A stretch of DNA of 64,000 nucleotides from CAZMCH01 sp964564735 (GTDB lineage Bacteria; Poribacteria; DTPJ01). Shown piece by piece: positions 37,354-46,321 of the stretch. The stretch covers positions 7,714 through 71,713 of the forward strand of contig CAZMCH010000012.1 in assembly GCA_964564735.1 (NCBI GenBank), in the 5' to 3' direction. The position numbers and the translations under genes are program-made. How positions within the stretch are numbered: the stretch's first letter is position 1; every line of letters begins with the position of its first letter. Under the pieces are notes generated by a model that worked only from the letters and a program-made list of their open reading frames with translations, did no database searches and had not been told where the DNA came from.

Positions 37354-38085
37354 TTACGATACTTCGACTTTTTCAATAGGCTGTTTATGTCCAAAGCTAA
37401 CTTCGGGACCATTAACAGGTTTTGCCCAACGAACTGCGTTGGCGATGATTTTCAGGACTGTTTCATTATGGTATGTCGGATAGCTTTCATGTCCCGGTCT
37501 GAAATAGAAAACTTTACCTTTATTACGATAATAACAGCATCCACTTCGGAATACTTCCCCTCCCTGAAACCAGCTAACAAATACAAGTGTATCTGGATCA
37601 GGTATATCAAACCTTTCGCCGTACATTTCTTCATGCTCAATCTCAATATATTCATCCAAACCCTCAGCTATTGGATGACTCGGTTCGATGACCCATAGAC
37701 GCTCTTTTTCGCCTATTTCACGCCATTTTAGGTTGCATGTTGTTCCCATCAATTTTCGAAATATTTTAGAGAAATGAGCAGAATGTAAGCAAATAAGACC
37801 CATACCATCAAGCACACGATTATAAACTTTTTCAACGACAGCGTCTTTTACTTCGTGATGAGCCATGTGTCCCCACCAGATCAGAACGTCAGTTTTCGCC
37901 AAAACATCATCAGTTAAGCCATGTTCAGGATCATCAAGAGTCGCTGTTCTGGCTTCCATACCTTGTTCTTTAAGGTATTTGGCAATAACTGCGTGCATAC
38001 CTTCGGGATATAATTTTCCTATGAATTCATTTGTCTTTTCGTGACGACCTTCATTCCATACTGTAACACGAATTTTATCGGACAT
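37354..38085 (-). CDS. ThuA-like domain protein
   Basis: This 243-residue protein has the ThuA (trehalose-utilisation) fold, a class I glutamine-amidotransferase-like fold found in sugar-catabolic clusters. Typical segments are VTVWNEGRHEK, DVLIWWGHMAHHEVKD, GLICLHSAHFSKIF, PSHPIAEGLD and GKVFYFRPGHESYPTYHN. It has no signal peptide. The enzymatic role of the family is poorly defined; links to trehalose or keto-sugar metabolism come from other organisms. It has its own terminator and is probably transcribed alone. Confidence 0.9.
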   Translation of the reverse strand: MSDKIRVTVWNEGRHEKTNEFIGKLYPEGMHAVIAKYLKEQGMEARTATLDDPEHGLTDDVLAKTDVLIWWGHMAHHEVKDAVVEKVYNRVLDGMGLICLHSAHFSKIFRKLMGTTCNLKWREIGEKERLWVIEPSHPIAEGLDEYIEIEHEEMYGERFDIPDPDTLVFVSWFQGGEVFRSGCCYYRNKGKVFYFRPGHESYPTYHNETVLKIIANAVRWAKPVNGPEVSFGHKQPIEKVEVS

Positions 38086-38586
38086 GGCAATTTTCTCCCT
38101 TCGAAATTAAGTTTTCAATTATTGAATATTATAGTATTAAATCATATTATCATAACCATAATGTTTTTGCAAGTGGCAGAAGTTGCTGATAGGGCTATTT
38201 AATTTTCGCTGTCATTTCAGCAGAAGTTTGGAAAATTTATTATAATATCATAGATTCAAGTTTTCACTTTCTATTTGAGGATTTATTTTTTCCAGTTAAT
38301 TTCCATTGGTATCTGCTATTATCATCATAACTACCATCTGTTATATTTTCTTCCTTCTTTATTGTTATTAAATACAAAAGAATTATATTATCAGATGGCT
38401 TTTTTCTTTAACTACTAATTAATGTAATCTCACCAAATGCTTTTTATTGATCTGTCTTCTTATCCATGATAAAATAAAGCGTTACCAGTTTCACAGGGAA
38501 ATAGAACGCAAATAGGGCGGATCAAGCGGATTTTTACTGATTTTTTGCCTATCAATCCGCATTCTATCAATACAAGGAGAACATAA
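38086..38586. other. Long AT-rich intergenic region
   Basis: This 501-base gap lies between divergent genes. Most shows no coding signal. Near its right end (38500-38570) is a stretch with ATAGAACGC...GGCGGATCAAGCGGAT...ATCCGCATTCTAT, whose ends are partial inverted repeats. It resembles the repeat near 10275-10350. Promoters for both flanking genes must lie here but none is clear. Confidence 0.5.
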
Positions 38587-40695
38587 GTGGCTGATCTCAA
38601 GACAAATTTCATCGGATTGGAATTAAAATCACCCATAATTATAGCATCTGCTGGTATAACCGAAACCATTGACAGGATGAAAAAATGCCAAGATTATGGC
38701 GCAGGCGCGGTAATTATGAAATCATATTTTGAGGAAGTGATTTCGCGCAAGTCACCAACACCAAGATTTAAGATAATAAAGCACGATCTCAGCAAAAACA
38801 AGACATTCACGCTATTTTCATATGAACAGGCAAGCGAATGGGATATAAATCGCTATGCTCAAGAAGTATCAAATGCAAAGTCTAAGCTAGAAATAAAAAT
38901 AATCCCAAGCATAAATTGCACAACAGACGAGGGATGGATTGAGAGTGCAAAACTTTTGGAATCCGCAGGCGCAGACGCTATTGAGCTAAACACGTCTTGT
39001 CCGCATGGATCAATAACATTTCGTGGAAAAGCTGTTGAGGAAACGATATTTAATTCGGTTCGTATAGTTCGTGAAGCGGTCAAACTGCCCATTATCGCAA
39101 AGATCAGCCCTATGCTTACATCACCCATCGGGGTTGTCAAAGAGCTAGAAAACGTTGGCGTTGATGCAGTCACAATATTTAATCGCATGACCGCATTAGA
39201 AATTGATATTGAGGAGGAAAAACCCGCTTTGCATGGTGGATATGCGGGTCATGGCGGCCCCTGGGCGATACAATACCCTCTGAGATGGATTAGCGAAATA
39301 AGACCCAACGTGAAGATAGCTATATCCGGTTCTGGTGGAGTATCTAATTGGCAGGATGTCGTTAAATATATACTTGCAGGGGCAAATACGGTTCAGGTAT
39401 GCACAGCAGTTATCATAAACGGATATGAGTTTATCCCTGAATTGTTAAGTGGTCTTGAACAATATATGGATAAAAAAGGTTATAAAACTGTTGATGATTT
39501 TCGTGGTAATGTCTGCTCAAAGATTCTCGGCACAAAGCAAATTGATAGACGAAAAAAGGCTATTGCACATATTAATTATGAAGAAAACGTTGCACCATGC
39601 GTTTCTGCATGTCCGGCGCATGTTCCAGCAGAGGCTTATGTTAGGCTTATTGCTCAGGGCAAGTTTGCCGAAGCGGGCGAAATGATACGTTCAAAGAATC
39701 CGTTTCAATCAATCTGCGGTTATATTTGCCATCATCAATGCGAGTCAGAATGCACAAGAAAATTGATCGATCAACCGATAGCTATTAGAGCATTAAAGCG
39801 TTTTGCGTTAGAATGGGCTGATAAAAATGGACATCAGACATTGGGAGATAATTTTCCTATTAAAAACTCAACAGGATTCAAAGTGGCTATTATCGGGGCG
39901 GGACCCGCAGGGCTTACTGCAGGGCATGATCTTGTAAAAATGGGTCATGCTGTTACGGTCTTTGAAGCAGATGCAGAGATTGGCGGGAAGATAAGAAGCG
40001 CAATACCCGAAAGCAAATATCCACATGAATTGCTTGATCGGGAAATTGGGTATATAAAAAATCTTGGTGTCCAGATAGAGACTAACAAGGCTTTGGGAAA
40101 GAATTTCACGATGAAAAGCCTTCAAGATATGGGATTTGATGCGATATTGCTTGCTATTGGCAGTAAACCCGATCTCGTCAATAAAGAGCTAGATATAACT
40201 GATGATGGTCTAATAGCTGTTGATGAAAAGACAGGCTTAACAAGCATGGACGGAGTTTTTTCCACAGGTGATTCCATTCATGCAAAGAACCGATCATTGA
40301 TACAAGCTGTCGCTGATGGGAAAAAGTCAGCTTATTTTATAGACCTTTATTTAAAAAAACAAGCCCTTACGCCAATGCCTGAATTAGTTCCTGTCAGTAA
40401 AAGGTCGGTATTGGTGCGGTCAATAGAAGAACCTGAAACACCAAGAGTTGAGATAACCAAGATTGATGGCATGGAGAAGACATTAACGGAGGAAGAAGCC
40501 ATTAAAGAAGCGTCAAGATGCCTTGCTTGTGGTTGCGGAGTCGGTTGTGGAAGATGCCATCAGGTTTGCATATATTCAGGCGTTGACCTTGTAGGCGATA
40601 GATATGTGATTAATGAGCAGAACTGTGATGGATGTGGGCTTTGCGTTGAGATATGCCCGAATGAGGCGATTGAGATGGTGGCGATTATTTCGTAG
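38587..40695 (+). CDS. Permuted dihydropyrimidine-dehydrogenase-like flavo/iron-sulfur fusion
   Basis: The protein has 702 residues from a GTG start 8 bases after AAGGAG. Residues 1-310 form a PreA/dihydroorotate-dehydrogenase-like FMN barrel (IELNTSCPHG at 133-141). Residues about 330-430 form a Cys-rich domain like the N-terminus of GltD/DPD (C338 onward). An FAD/NAD(P) domain follows, with IGAGPAG at 436-442. The end has Cys clusters CLACGCGVGCGRC and C680-x2-C-x2-C-x3-C690. Mammalian DPD runs in the order Cys-rich/FAD, then FMN barrel, then iron-sulfur, so the barrel here is moved to the front. The ACGQ loop carrying the DPD catalytic cysteine is absent, so pyrimidine reduction is doubtful. 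Confidence 0.85.
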   Translation: MADLKTNFIGLELKSPIIIASAGITETIDRMKKCQDYGAGAVIMKSYFEEVISRKSPTPRFKIIKHDLSKNKTFTLFSYEQASEWDINRYAQEVSNAKSKLEIKIIPSINCTTDEGWIESAKLLESAGADAIELNTSCPHGSITFRGKAVEETIFNSVRIVREAVKLPIIAKISPMLTSPIGVVKELENVGVDAVTIFNRMTALEIDIEEEKPALHGGYAGHGGPWAIQYPLRWISEIRPNVKIAISGSGGVSNWQDVVKYILAGANTVQVCTAVIINGYEFIPELLSGLEQYMDKKGYKTVDDFRGNVCSKILGTKQIDRRKKAIAHINYEENVAPCVSACPAHVPAEAYVRLIAQGKFAEAGEMIRSKNPFQSICGYICHHQCESECTRKLIDQPIAIRALKRFALEWADKNGHQTLGDNFPIKNSTGFKVAIIGAGPAGLTAGHDLVKMGHAVTVFEADAEIGGKIRSAIPESKYPHELLDREIGYIKNLGVQIETNKALGKNFTMKSLQDMGFDAILLAIGSKPDLVNKELDITDDGLIAVDEKTGLTSMDGVFSTGDSIHAKNRSLIQAVADGKKSAYFIDLYLKKQALTPMPELVPVSKRSVLVRSIEEPETPRVEITKIDGMEKTLTEEEAIKEASRCLACGCGVGCGRCHQVCIYSGVDLVGDRYVINEQNCDGCGLCVEICPNEAIEMVAIIS
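40639..40686 (+). repeat. 48-bp direct repeat, left copy (3' end of the DPD-like gene)
   Basis: This segment encodes LCVEICPNEAIEMVAI at the end of the DPD-like gene. It is repeated at 43119-43166 with five substitutions, four of them synonymous. The two copies bracket the G+C-rich GH36-like gene. Confidence 0.85.
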
Positions 40696-40772
40696 CTTTT
40701 CCAGTTGGGTTTTGTTATTCATACGTCTTTCCTATCTAGAGAGGATAAAACAATGAAAGGAAATAAATAACC

Positions 40773-43085
40773 ATGAGATATGCCCTGGTATTCATCACCG
40801 TATTGATTTTCGCAGTGCTTCTTGCACTGGTGCAAACGCTTCACGCAGCGGAAGTGATAATCGAAAATTCCATCTTTGCGGTGCATTTCGATGTAGCGAA
40901 TCAGGTGTTTTCCATTTGGCACAAACCGACGCAACGGGTTTTCGCAAGGAATGGCACGTTCCCGAAAAGCGACGGCAGTGCCAGGGTTGTTGCAGTCAAA
41001 CACGACACCTTCGGAAAAGGTGAAGCGATCGATATCGCTTATCCAGATGGAAAACGCGACCAAATCGCGCTCTACCCGAAACTGGAGTTTGTCCTCTTTC
41101 GCTCAACTTTACACAACGGCACGTCAGCACCTTTGATTCTGAATAGGGTACCGTTATTTAGCGCGACCATGAACGTGGGGCGGGCACCCAGCGATCTGCG
41201 AGTCTCGGGTTCTCGTGGCAATTTGCCGCCTCCAGGGAGCGATACCGATGGCAGTTTTGCATTTTTGGCTTTGGTAGATCCAGCTTCATACCGGGGTGTG
41301 GTGGGCGGTTGGATCACGCATGATCGCGGTAGCGGCGTGATATTCACACCGGCCTCGGAGGACAAGAAGGAAACGTTAATGAAACCGCAGATTGACTATG
41401 GCCATCTGCGGATCATGCCGCGGGAAGATGCTATGACCGAAACCTTTGCGCTGGGCTGGTTCGAAGATGCGCGGCTTGGTCTTGAAGCCTATGCCGATAG
41501 GGTAAAACAGGTTTACAACATTCAACTGCCAAAGCCGCCGACCGGATTATGCACATGGTATATGGAGAAGAATCAGTTCTCCTGCAATGAGGCGGAACTT
41601 CCCAAATTGCTCGATGTCGCAGCGCGGGAACTGAAGCCATTCGGGTTCGATTTCATTCAGCTCGATGACGGCTGGCAAGCGGGAGAGAGCCACTTTTCTG
41701 GTCCTCGAAAGCAATTCCTGAAAGCCAACAAGGATGCTTTTCCCAGTGGCATGAAGGTCGCCGCTGAGGTAATCAAGGCGGCAGGATTTACTCCTGGGAT
41801 CTGGTTTATGCCGTTCGCCGGGGACAGCCAGGATCCCTATTTCGCCTCCCATCAGGATTGGTTTGTCAAGAAAGCCGATGACGGAAAACCTTATGACACT
41901 TATTGGGGCGGCACTTGCTTGGACATGACCTATCCACCGGCTAGAGACTATCTTCGCAGCATCGTGGACCAACTGGCAAACCAATGGTGCTATACCTTTT
42001 TCAAAATGGATGGCCTTTATACCGGGTGCGGAACTGACATCACCAATGGCAACCCCTACTTTGACAATCTGGGCGACGGCATTTTGGCCAATCCGGACAA
42101 GACGCACATTGAGGCTTTTCGAGACGGACTCCGTTTGGTGCGACAGACCGCTGGACCGAATGTGTTTCTTCTGGGTTGCACGATCGCGCAGAATATGCGT
42201 TCGTTCGGCGGGAGTTTCGGGCTAGTGGATGCTATGCGCATAGGTCCGGATACCGGCGGCGCAATAGGTGCTGGACCAGGATCAAGGGTGTGGTTCCTGA
42301 ACGGTCGCGTCTGGTGGAACGATCCTGACTGCGTGCTTGTCCGACCGGATAAAGGTTCTCTCGCCTGGGCACGGAGGAACGCCACCTGGGTGGCTATCGC
42401 CGGTCAGCTCCTCTATGTCAGCGACTGGTTGCCGGATCTACCGGCGGAACGAATGGAGGTGCTCAAGCGTTGTATACCTTCCCACGGGTTGGTAACATCC
42501 CGACCTGTTGACATCTTCGACACTTGGATGCCGCAGGTCTGGCTACTAACCGACACTAGACAGGCGGTGCGCCGCGATGTTGTGGCTATCTACAAATGGT
42601 GGGGAGAGACCGAACCGTTTTCTATTCAGACTTCGAAAATCGGTCTGCCCCCAGCATTGGAATACGTCGGATTCGATTTCTGGGCAAACAAGTTTATTCC
42701 GCCGTTTAAAGATGAGCTGTCCATCGTCCTTGAAAATGATTCCTGCTGCTGCATTGCGGTGCGCCCTTCCTCGAACGTCCCGCAACTGATCAGCACATCA
42801 AGACACGTCACTCAGGGCATAGTTGATGTCACAGAGGAAACTTGGAACTCTGGATCTGAGACGCTTTCAGGTGTGAGCGCAGTCGTGGGCAATGATCCCT
42901 ACGAATTGCGGATCGTTATGCCAAAAGGAGAAACATTGCAGGAAAAGGAAGTGTTTCTGTCAACCGACGATATTCAGGCAGGAGTCAAGGCAAGCATGAC
43001 CAAAGATGGATCGAATTTGCGGATTATGCTGAACAGCACTTCAAGCCGCTTAGTGCATTGGAGCGTAAGGTTCACCGCAAGATGA
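40773..43085 (+). CDS. Secreted GH36-like alpha-galactosidase, G+C-rich, likely acquired
   Basis: This 770-residue glycosidase has a signal peptide (about 1-25, ending LHAA). An N-terminal beta-supersandwich leads to a TIM barrel of the GH36/melibiase type: FIQLDDGWQ, GFTPGIWFMPF, FFKMDGL with the likely nucleophile D413, and MRIGPDTGG with the likely acid/base D493. A beta domain closes the protein. Cleavage of alpha-galactosides is the best guess, though related GH36 proteins have other substrates. Base composition and codon use (many GCG, CCG, CTG, CGG codons) differ sharply from every neighbour. With the flanking duplication, this points to recent horizontal acquisition. Confidence 0.88.
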   Translation: MRYALVFITVLIFAVLLALVQTLHAAEVIIENSIFAVHFDVANQVFSIWHKPTQRVFARNGTFPKSDGSARVVAVKHDTFGKGEAIDIAYPDGKRDQIALYPKLEFVLFRSTLHNGTSAPLILNRVPLFSATMNVGRAPSDLRVSGSRGNLPPPGSDTDGSFAFLALVDPASYRGVVGGWITHDRGSGVIFTPASEDKKETLMKPQIDYGHLRIMPREDAMTETFALGWFEDARLGLEAYADRVKQVYNIQLPKPPTGLCTWYMEKNQFSCNEAELPKLLDVAARELKPFGFDFIQLDDGWQAGESHFSGPRKQFLKANKDAFPSGMKVAAEVIKAAGFTPGIWFMPFAGDSQDPYFASHQDWFVKKADDGKPYDTYWGGTCLDMTYPPARDYLRSIVDQLANQWCYTFFKMDGLYTGCGTDITNGNPYFDNLGDGILANPDKTHIEAFRDGLRLVRQTAGPNVFLLGCTIAQNMRSFGGSFGLVDAMRIGPDTGGAIGAGPGSRVWFLNGRVWWNDPDCVLVRPDKGSLAWARRNATWVAIAGQLLYVSDWLPDLPAERMEVLKRCIPSHGLVTSRPVDIFDTWMPQVWLLTDTRQAVRRDVVAIYKWWGETEPFSIQTSKIGLPPALEYVGFDFWANKFIPPFKDELSIVLENDSCCCIAVRPSSNVPQLISTSRHVTQGIVDVTEETWNSGSETLSGVSAVVGNDPYELRIVMPKGETLQEKEVFLSTDDIQAGVKASMTKDGSNLRIMLNSTSSRLVHWSVRFTAR

Positions 43086-43118
43086 AGGATTTTCTTAAAG
43101 TCGCATAAGAGAACGAAA

Positions 43119-43166
43119 CTTTGCGTTGAGATATGTCCTAATGAAGCGATTGAGATGGTAACGATT
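43119..43166 (+). pseudogene. Remnant of a second DPD-like gene 3' end
   Basis: The bases encode LCVEICPNEAIEMVTI followed by EV and a stop (43175), 2 bases before the URO-D-like ATG. Only the tail of the gene remains. Four of its five differences from 40639-40686 are silent, so it looks like the end of a once-functional homologue, not random drift after copying. Confidence 0.7.
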
Positions 43167-43177
43167 GAGGTTTAAAT

Positions 43178-44308
43178 ATGACAAATAAAGAAAGAATACA
43201 TAATGTCCTTGAAGGAAAGCCTGTTGACCGAATGCCTGTAACAGTGCTTTACAATCATCTATACCACCAAGATCATTTTGCAGAATTGACAGGCAAAAAG
43301 CAATGGGAACTGCATAAATGGCTGAATGCTGATCCAGAAGATCATCTAGCAATATATGAGGAAATGATCCGCAAAGCGCCCTTTGATTTTTTACAACCAC
43401 AAGGCGCACCATCAAGATATAGCAGAGAAAATATTGAGTTTGTGATAAAAGATGGCAAACCCTATAGATATGACAAAAGAGAAGATAAATACACTCTTGT
43501 TGTTACAGAAACAGCATCAGGTCATCCAACAGACTATAGATCCAATCAGACTCAATATGTCTTTGATATTAATGATGTAAAAGAGCATTTCAGATTGCAT
43601 AAGGCAAAAGATATGCTTGCAAGTGGCGGAAATGATTATCTTGATGCTGTAATCGCTAGACTTGGTAAGGATAACTTCATATTATCAGGCGGGGTTGTCG
43701 GAACTCTTTATCTTTGTCATAACTACGTTGGACTAACAAATCTATATGCAATGCTAATTGAAAAGCCCGATCTTATTGAATATTTGAGTCACAAGCTCCT
43801 GGAGCAAAATATAGAGTCCATACGCTATTATGCAAAATCGAAAGGCGATGCAATTTATATTGATGATGCAATGACAACATCTGATATGATTTCGGTCAAG
43901 CATTATGAACGATTTTGCCTGCCATATATGAAAGAGATGGTCAAAGAGATACACAGACTAGGACATAAGGCGATCATTATCTATTTTGGCGGGATAGCAG
44001 ATCGCCTTGAGCAGATAGCCTCAATAGGTGCAGATGGTTTAAGTATGGAAACCAGCATGAAAAATTACATCAACGATATTGATTACATTGCAGAAAAGAT
44101 CGGAAATCATGTAACTTTATTTGGCAATATTGATCCAGTCGGAATACTCCAAAATGGGGCAGATGAGGAATTGGAAGCAGAGATAACTCGCCAAGCCAAC
44201 GCTGGCAAAAAGTGTCGAGGGTTTATCATGTGTTCTGGTAGCCCAATCACGCCTTTTACTTCTCTTGAGAGAGTGCAAAAATTTATAAAAATAAGCAAAA
44301 ATTTTTAG
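43178..44308 (+). CDS. URO-D-family methyltransferase-like protein
   Basis: This 376-residue TIM-barrel protein is of the uroporphyrinogen decarboxylase/MtaA-CmuA group. It begins with the family opener TNKERIHNVLEGKPVDRMPV. Further motifs are GVVGTLY, IYIDDAMTTSDMISVKHYERFCLPYMKE, IIYFGGI, LFGNIDPVGILQNG and the late CSGSPITPFTS. No haem genes are close, so transfer of a methyl group to or from a corrinoid or thiol is more likely than haem synthesis; this is inference. It originally stood directly behind a DPD-like gene, as the remnant immediately before it shows. Confidence 0.88.
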   Translation: MTNKERIHNVLEGKPVDRMPVTVLYNHLYHQDHFAELTGKKQWELHKWLNADPEDHLAIYEEMIRKAPFDFLQPQGAPSRYSRENIEFVIKDGKPYRYDKREDKYTLVVTETASGHPTDYRSNQTQYVFDINDVKEHFRLHKAKDMLASGGNDYLDAVIARLGKDNFILSGGVVGTLYLCHNYVGLTNLYAMLIEKPDLIEYLSHKLLEQNIESIRYYAKSKGDAIYIDDAMTTSDMISVKHYERFCLPYMKEMVKEIHRLGHKAIIIYFGGIADRLEQIASIGADGLSMETSMKNYINDIDYIAEKIGNHVTLFGNIDPVGILQNGADEELEAEITRQANAGKKCRGFIMCSGSPITPFTSLERVQKFIKISKNF

Positions 44309-44310
44309 AG

Positions 44311-44326
44311 TGGCAATTTTCTTGCA
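44311..44326 (+). promoter_or_regulatory. Sigma54 promoter of the psp-like operon
   Basis: TGGCAATTTTCTTGCA matches the sigma54 -24/-12 consensus (TGGCAC-N5-TTGCA), with exactly 10 bases between GG (44312-44313) and GC (44324-44325). It lies about 88 bases before the first gene. Psp operons in Proteobacteria are sigma54-dependent, which agrees with the genes that follow. Confidence 0.8.
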
Positions 44327-44413
44327 GTATATCCTTATGTAACATTCACCAAATATTACACTATTGAAAACGGATTAATGTGAAGTTGCTATATTATGAC
44401 GGAGGATGTTTTA

Positions 44414-44701
44414 ATGAGAATTATTATTTTAATTATTTTGATTTTATTAATTGTTTTTTCTTTGGGTAACATACCATTTCATTCTATGGAGGAATTTCAC
44501 ATGAATCCGTTCTCATTTGTAATTACAATTATTGCTTTGGTGATGATAACAGGTCTGTTGAAAGAAGCTATCAAACAAAGGCAAAATACTGCATCTTACA
44601 AAAAAGACCTTGATGAAATCAAGTTACATATCTCGCAGATAGAAGCAGATATAGCCGATATTAAAGAACAGATAGCTGATTTCATTATCAGAACGAATTG
44701 A
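44414..44701 (+). CDS. Small membrane/coiled-coil protein of the psp-like operon
   Basis: The protein has 95 residues from the ATG at 44414, which follows a GGAGG site; an earlier in-frame ATG would include that site. Two membrane segments (about 2-20 and 32-52) precede a heptad-type coiled coil (about 60-92, YKKDLDEIKLHISQIEADI). Such a layout is like that of PspB-type partners, but no sequence family was recognised. It is the first gene after the sigma54 promoter. Confidence 0.7.
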   Translation: MRIIILIILILLIVFSLGNIPFHSMEEFHMNPFSFVITIIALVMITGLLKEAIKQRQNTASYKKDLDEIKLHISQIEADIADIKEQIADFIIRTN

Positions 44702-44720
44702 CATTGTTTTTAATTAGGAT

Positions 44721-44742
44721 AAGACATGGAATTTCATGTCTT
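44721..44742 (+). promoter_or_regulatory. Intra-operon hairpin
   Basis: AAGACATG-GAATTT-CATGTCTT is a perfect 8-bp stem between the first and second genes of the psp-like operon. There is no T-run at its base. It may be an mRNA processing or partial attenuation site. Confidence 0.45.
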
Positions 44743-44802
44743 AAATTTGATGTTGTTTTAAGTACCCGCTGACTTTTATGTGAGATAAAAAGGAGGAACA
44801 AA

Positions 44803-45225
44803 ATGCCAAAACTTAACACAAAAGAATCGATAATTGAATTTATGAAGCAAGAAGGCTTTGAAGTGAAAGAGCAAAAAGGTGATGTTTTAGTATTGACTGA
44901 TGAAGATGGGTTTACAATATTTTCTGCTATAAATGATATGCAGATTGAGTTTATGGTGGATATATGTGGAGAAAAAGACCTAAAACAAGATAGACTTCTT
45001 GAGGCATATAAAAAGTTATTGGATATGAACACAGAGATACTTCCAACTTGTTATGGAATTGACAATAGCGATAGCGGAAACTCAAGAATCGTTTTGGTTG
45101 ATAGTCTTGCATTGGAAAATCTTGATGAAAATGAGTTACAGCTTTCTCTAAGTTCACTTGCTCAAAATACAATTAATGCAGTAAGAATGCTTAATCCATA
45201 TCTTATAAATCCGATGTCAGTATAA
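44803..45225 (+). CDS. DUF2170/YjfI-like protein
   Basis: A 140-residue soluble protein resembling DUF2170 (YjfI), which is typically encoded beside PspA-family genes, or the related YbjN fold. Visible segments are KESIIEFMKQEGFEVKEQKGDVLVLTDEDGF, FMVDICGEKDL and LKQDRLLEAYKKLLDMN. A GGAGGAAC site precedes the ATG. The assignment rests on similarity plus the adjoining pspA gene. Its molecular role is unknown. Confidence 0.7.
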   Translation: MPKLNTKESIIEFMKQEGFEVKEQKGDVLVLTDEDGFTIFSAINDMQIEFMVDICGEKDLKQDRLLEAYKKLLDMNTEILPTCYGIDNSDSGNSRIVLVDSLALENLDENELQLSLSSLAQNTINAVRMLNPYLINPMSV

Positions 45226-45277
45226 ATGTAAATAAAGGAAAAAATAGCCGATTAAGGCTTTTAAGGAGGAAAATTTA

Positions 45278-45976
45278 ATGGGTATTCTAAGTCGCATGAA
45301 AACAATATTTAAATCAGAGGTAAATTCAGCCCTTGACAGTGTTGAAGATACCGAAAAAATGCTTAACCAAACTATTTTGGATATGCAGGAACAATTACAA
45401 AAAGCAAAACAGCAAGTTGCAGTTGCTATCGCTGACGAAAAACGCCTAGAAAGGCAATATAACGAGAATCTGCAGTTGTCAGAAGAATGGATGAACAAGG
45501 CAAAGCTTGCAGTTGAAAAAGGCAACGATGAGTTAGCAAAAGCGGCTCTTGAGAGAAAAGTTGAATATGAAGGTCTCGCTACTGAATATAAGAAACAATA
45601 CGATGCGCAAAAAGCATCCGTTGAGAAACTTAAAGCCGGTCTTCGTGATCTTGAACGAAAAGTTGATGAGGCTAGAAGGCAAAAAGACCTTCTTATTGCA
45701 CGCAACAAAAGGGCAATTGCACAAAAACAGATTCATGCAACTATGGCTGGTATGGCAACCAACGCTGGTACATTCAACACATTTGAACGCATGAAAAAGA
45801 AGGTTGAAGATCAAGAGGCAAGAGCAGAAGCAGCTGAAGAAATGGCAGAGGAAACAGGTGACAGAAAACTTGAAAAGCAGTTTGCAGAACTAGAAAAATC
45901 CAGTGTTGATGATGAATTGGCAAAGCTGAAGGCTCAAATGGGAACAGGCACATCAGCCCCTGCAAAAGAAGAATAG
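45278..45976 (+). CDS. pspA: PspA/IM30 family envelope-stress protein
   Basis: This 232-residue PspA/Vipp1-like protein forms membrane-associated oligomers that protect the inner membrane. It opens with MGILSRMKTIFKSEVNSALD and is almost entirely alpha-helical coiled coil (about 25-215), with the typical AEEMAEETGDRKLEKQFAELE region near the end. It has a good GGAGG ribosome-binding site. It follows the DUF2170 gene after 52 bases, in the order seen in yjfI-yjfJ clusters. Expression is expected under the sigma54 promoter. Confidence 0.95.
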   Translation: MGILSRMKTIFKSEVNSALDSVEDTEKMLNQTILDMQEQLQKAKQQVAVAIADEKRLERQYNENLQLSEEWMNKAKLAVEKGNDELAKAALERKVEYEGLATEYKKQYDAQKASVEKLKAGLRDLERKVDEARRQKDLLIARNKRAIAQKQIHATMAGMATNAGTFNTFERMKKKVEDQEARAEAAEEMAEETGDRKLEKQFAELEKSSVDDELAKLKAQMGTGTSAPAKEE

Positions 45977-46007
45977 TAGCAGAAATTTAGAAAAATCACA
46001 AAACAAT

Positions 46008-46028
46008 GGGGCGTATCTGATACGCCCC
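46008..46028 (+). terminator. Hairpin after pspA
   Basis: GGGGCGTA-TCTGA-TACGCCCC is a perfect 8-bp G+C-rich stem 31 bases after pspA and 23 bases before the next gene. A T-run is weak (GCTTTAT), so it may attenuate transcription, not stop it fully. Confidence 0.6.
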
Positions 46029-46051
46029 GCTTTATATAAGGAGTTCCCAAA

Positions 46052-46321
46052 ATGATGGCGCTTATTAATTTATTATTCTTTTTGATAGTCGCAGGAACGA
46101 TAATATTCGCTATCTGGCTGTCTAGGAAATACAAAGAGAGATATGCTGAATTCCCATGGTGGAAAGCTGGAATTATCATTGCGCTTGAAGTCGTTGCATG
46201 GATAGTAACTGCTTCATTATGGGCTTGGGTTATACACCATCCTTGGTTAGCCATAATTGTCATTGGCATAATCATTATAGTTTTGCTTGCAAGAAAAAAG
46301 AAACAAGATCAAATATTATGA
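46052..46321 (+). CDS. Small membrane protein following pspA
   Basis: An 89-residue protein with three predicted membrane helices (about 2-23, 38-59 and 65-82), a tryptophan-rich middle (FPWWKAG...WAWVIHHPWL) and a basic tail. A GGAG site is upstream. The family is unknown. The position suggests a membrane partner of the psp-like operon. Confidence 0.6.
   Translation: MMALINLLFFLIVAGTIIFAIWLSRKYKERYAEFPWWKAGIIIALEVVAWIVTASLWAWVIHHPWLAIIVIGIIIIVLLARKKKQDQIL

Noticed and set aside
41547..42107. Leftward 186-codon open frame inside the G+C-rich glycosidase
   Set aside because: High G+C content lengthens antisense frames; the sense frame carries clear GH36 motifs.
43178..44308. Haem-biosynthesis HemE
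   Set aside because: The sequence belongs to the wider URO-D superfamily, with methyltransferase-like features and no haem genes nearby.
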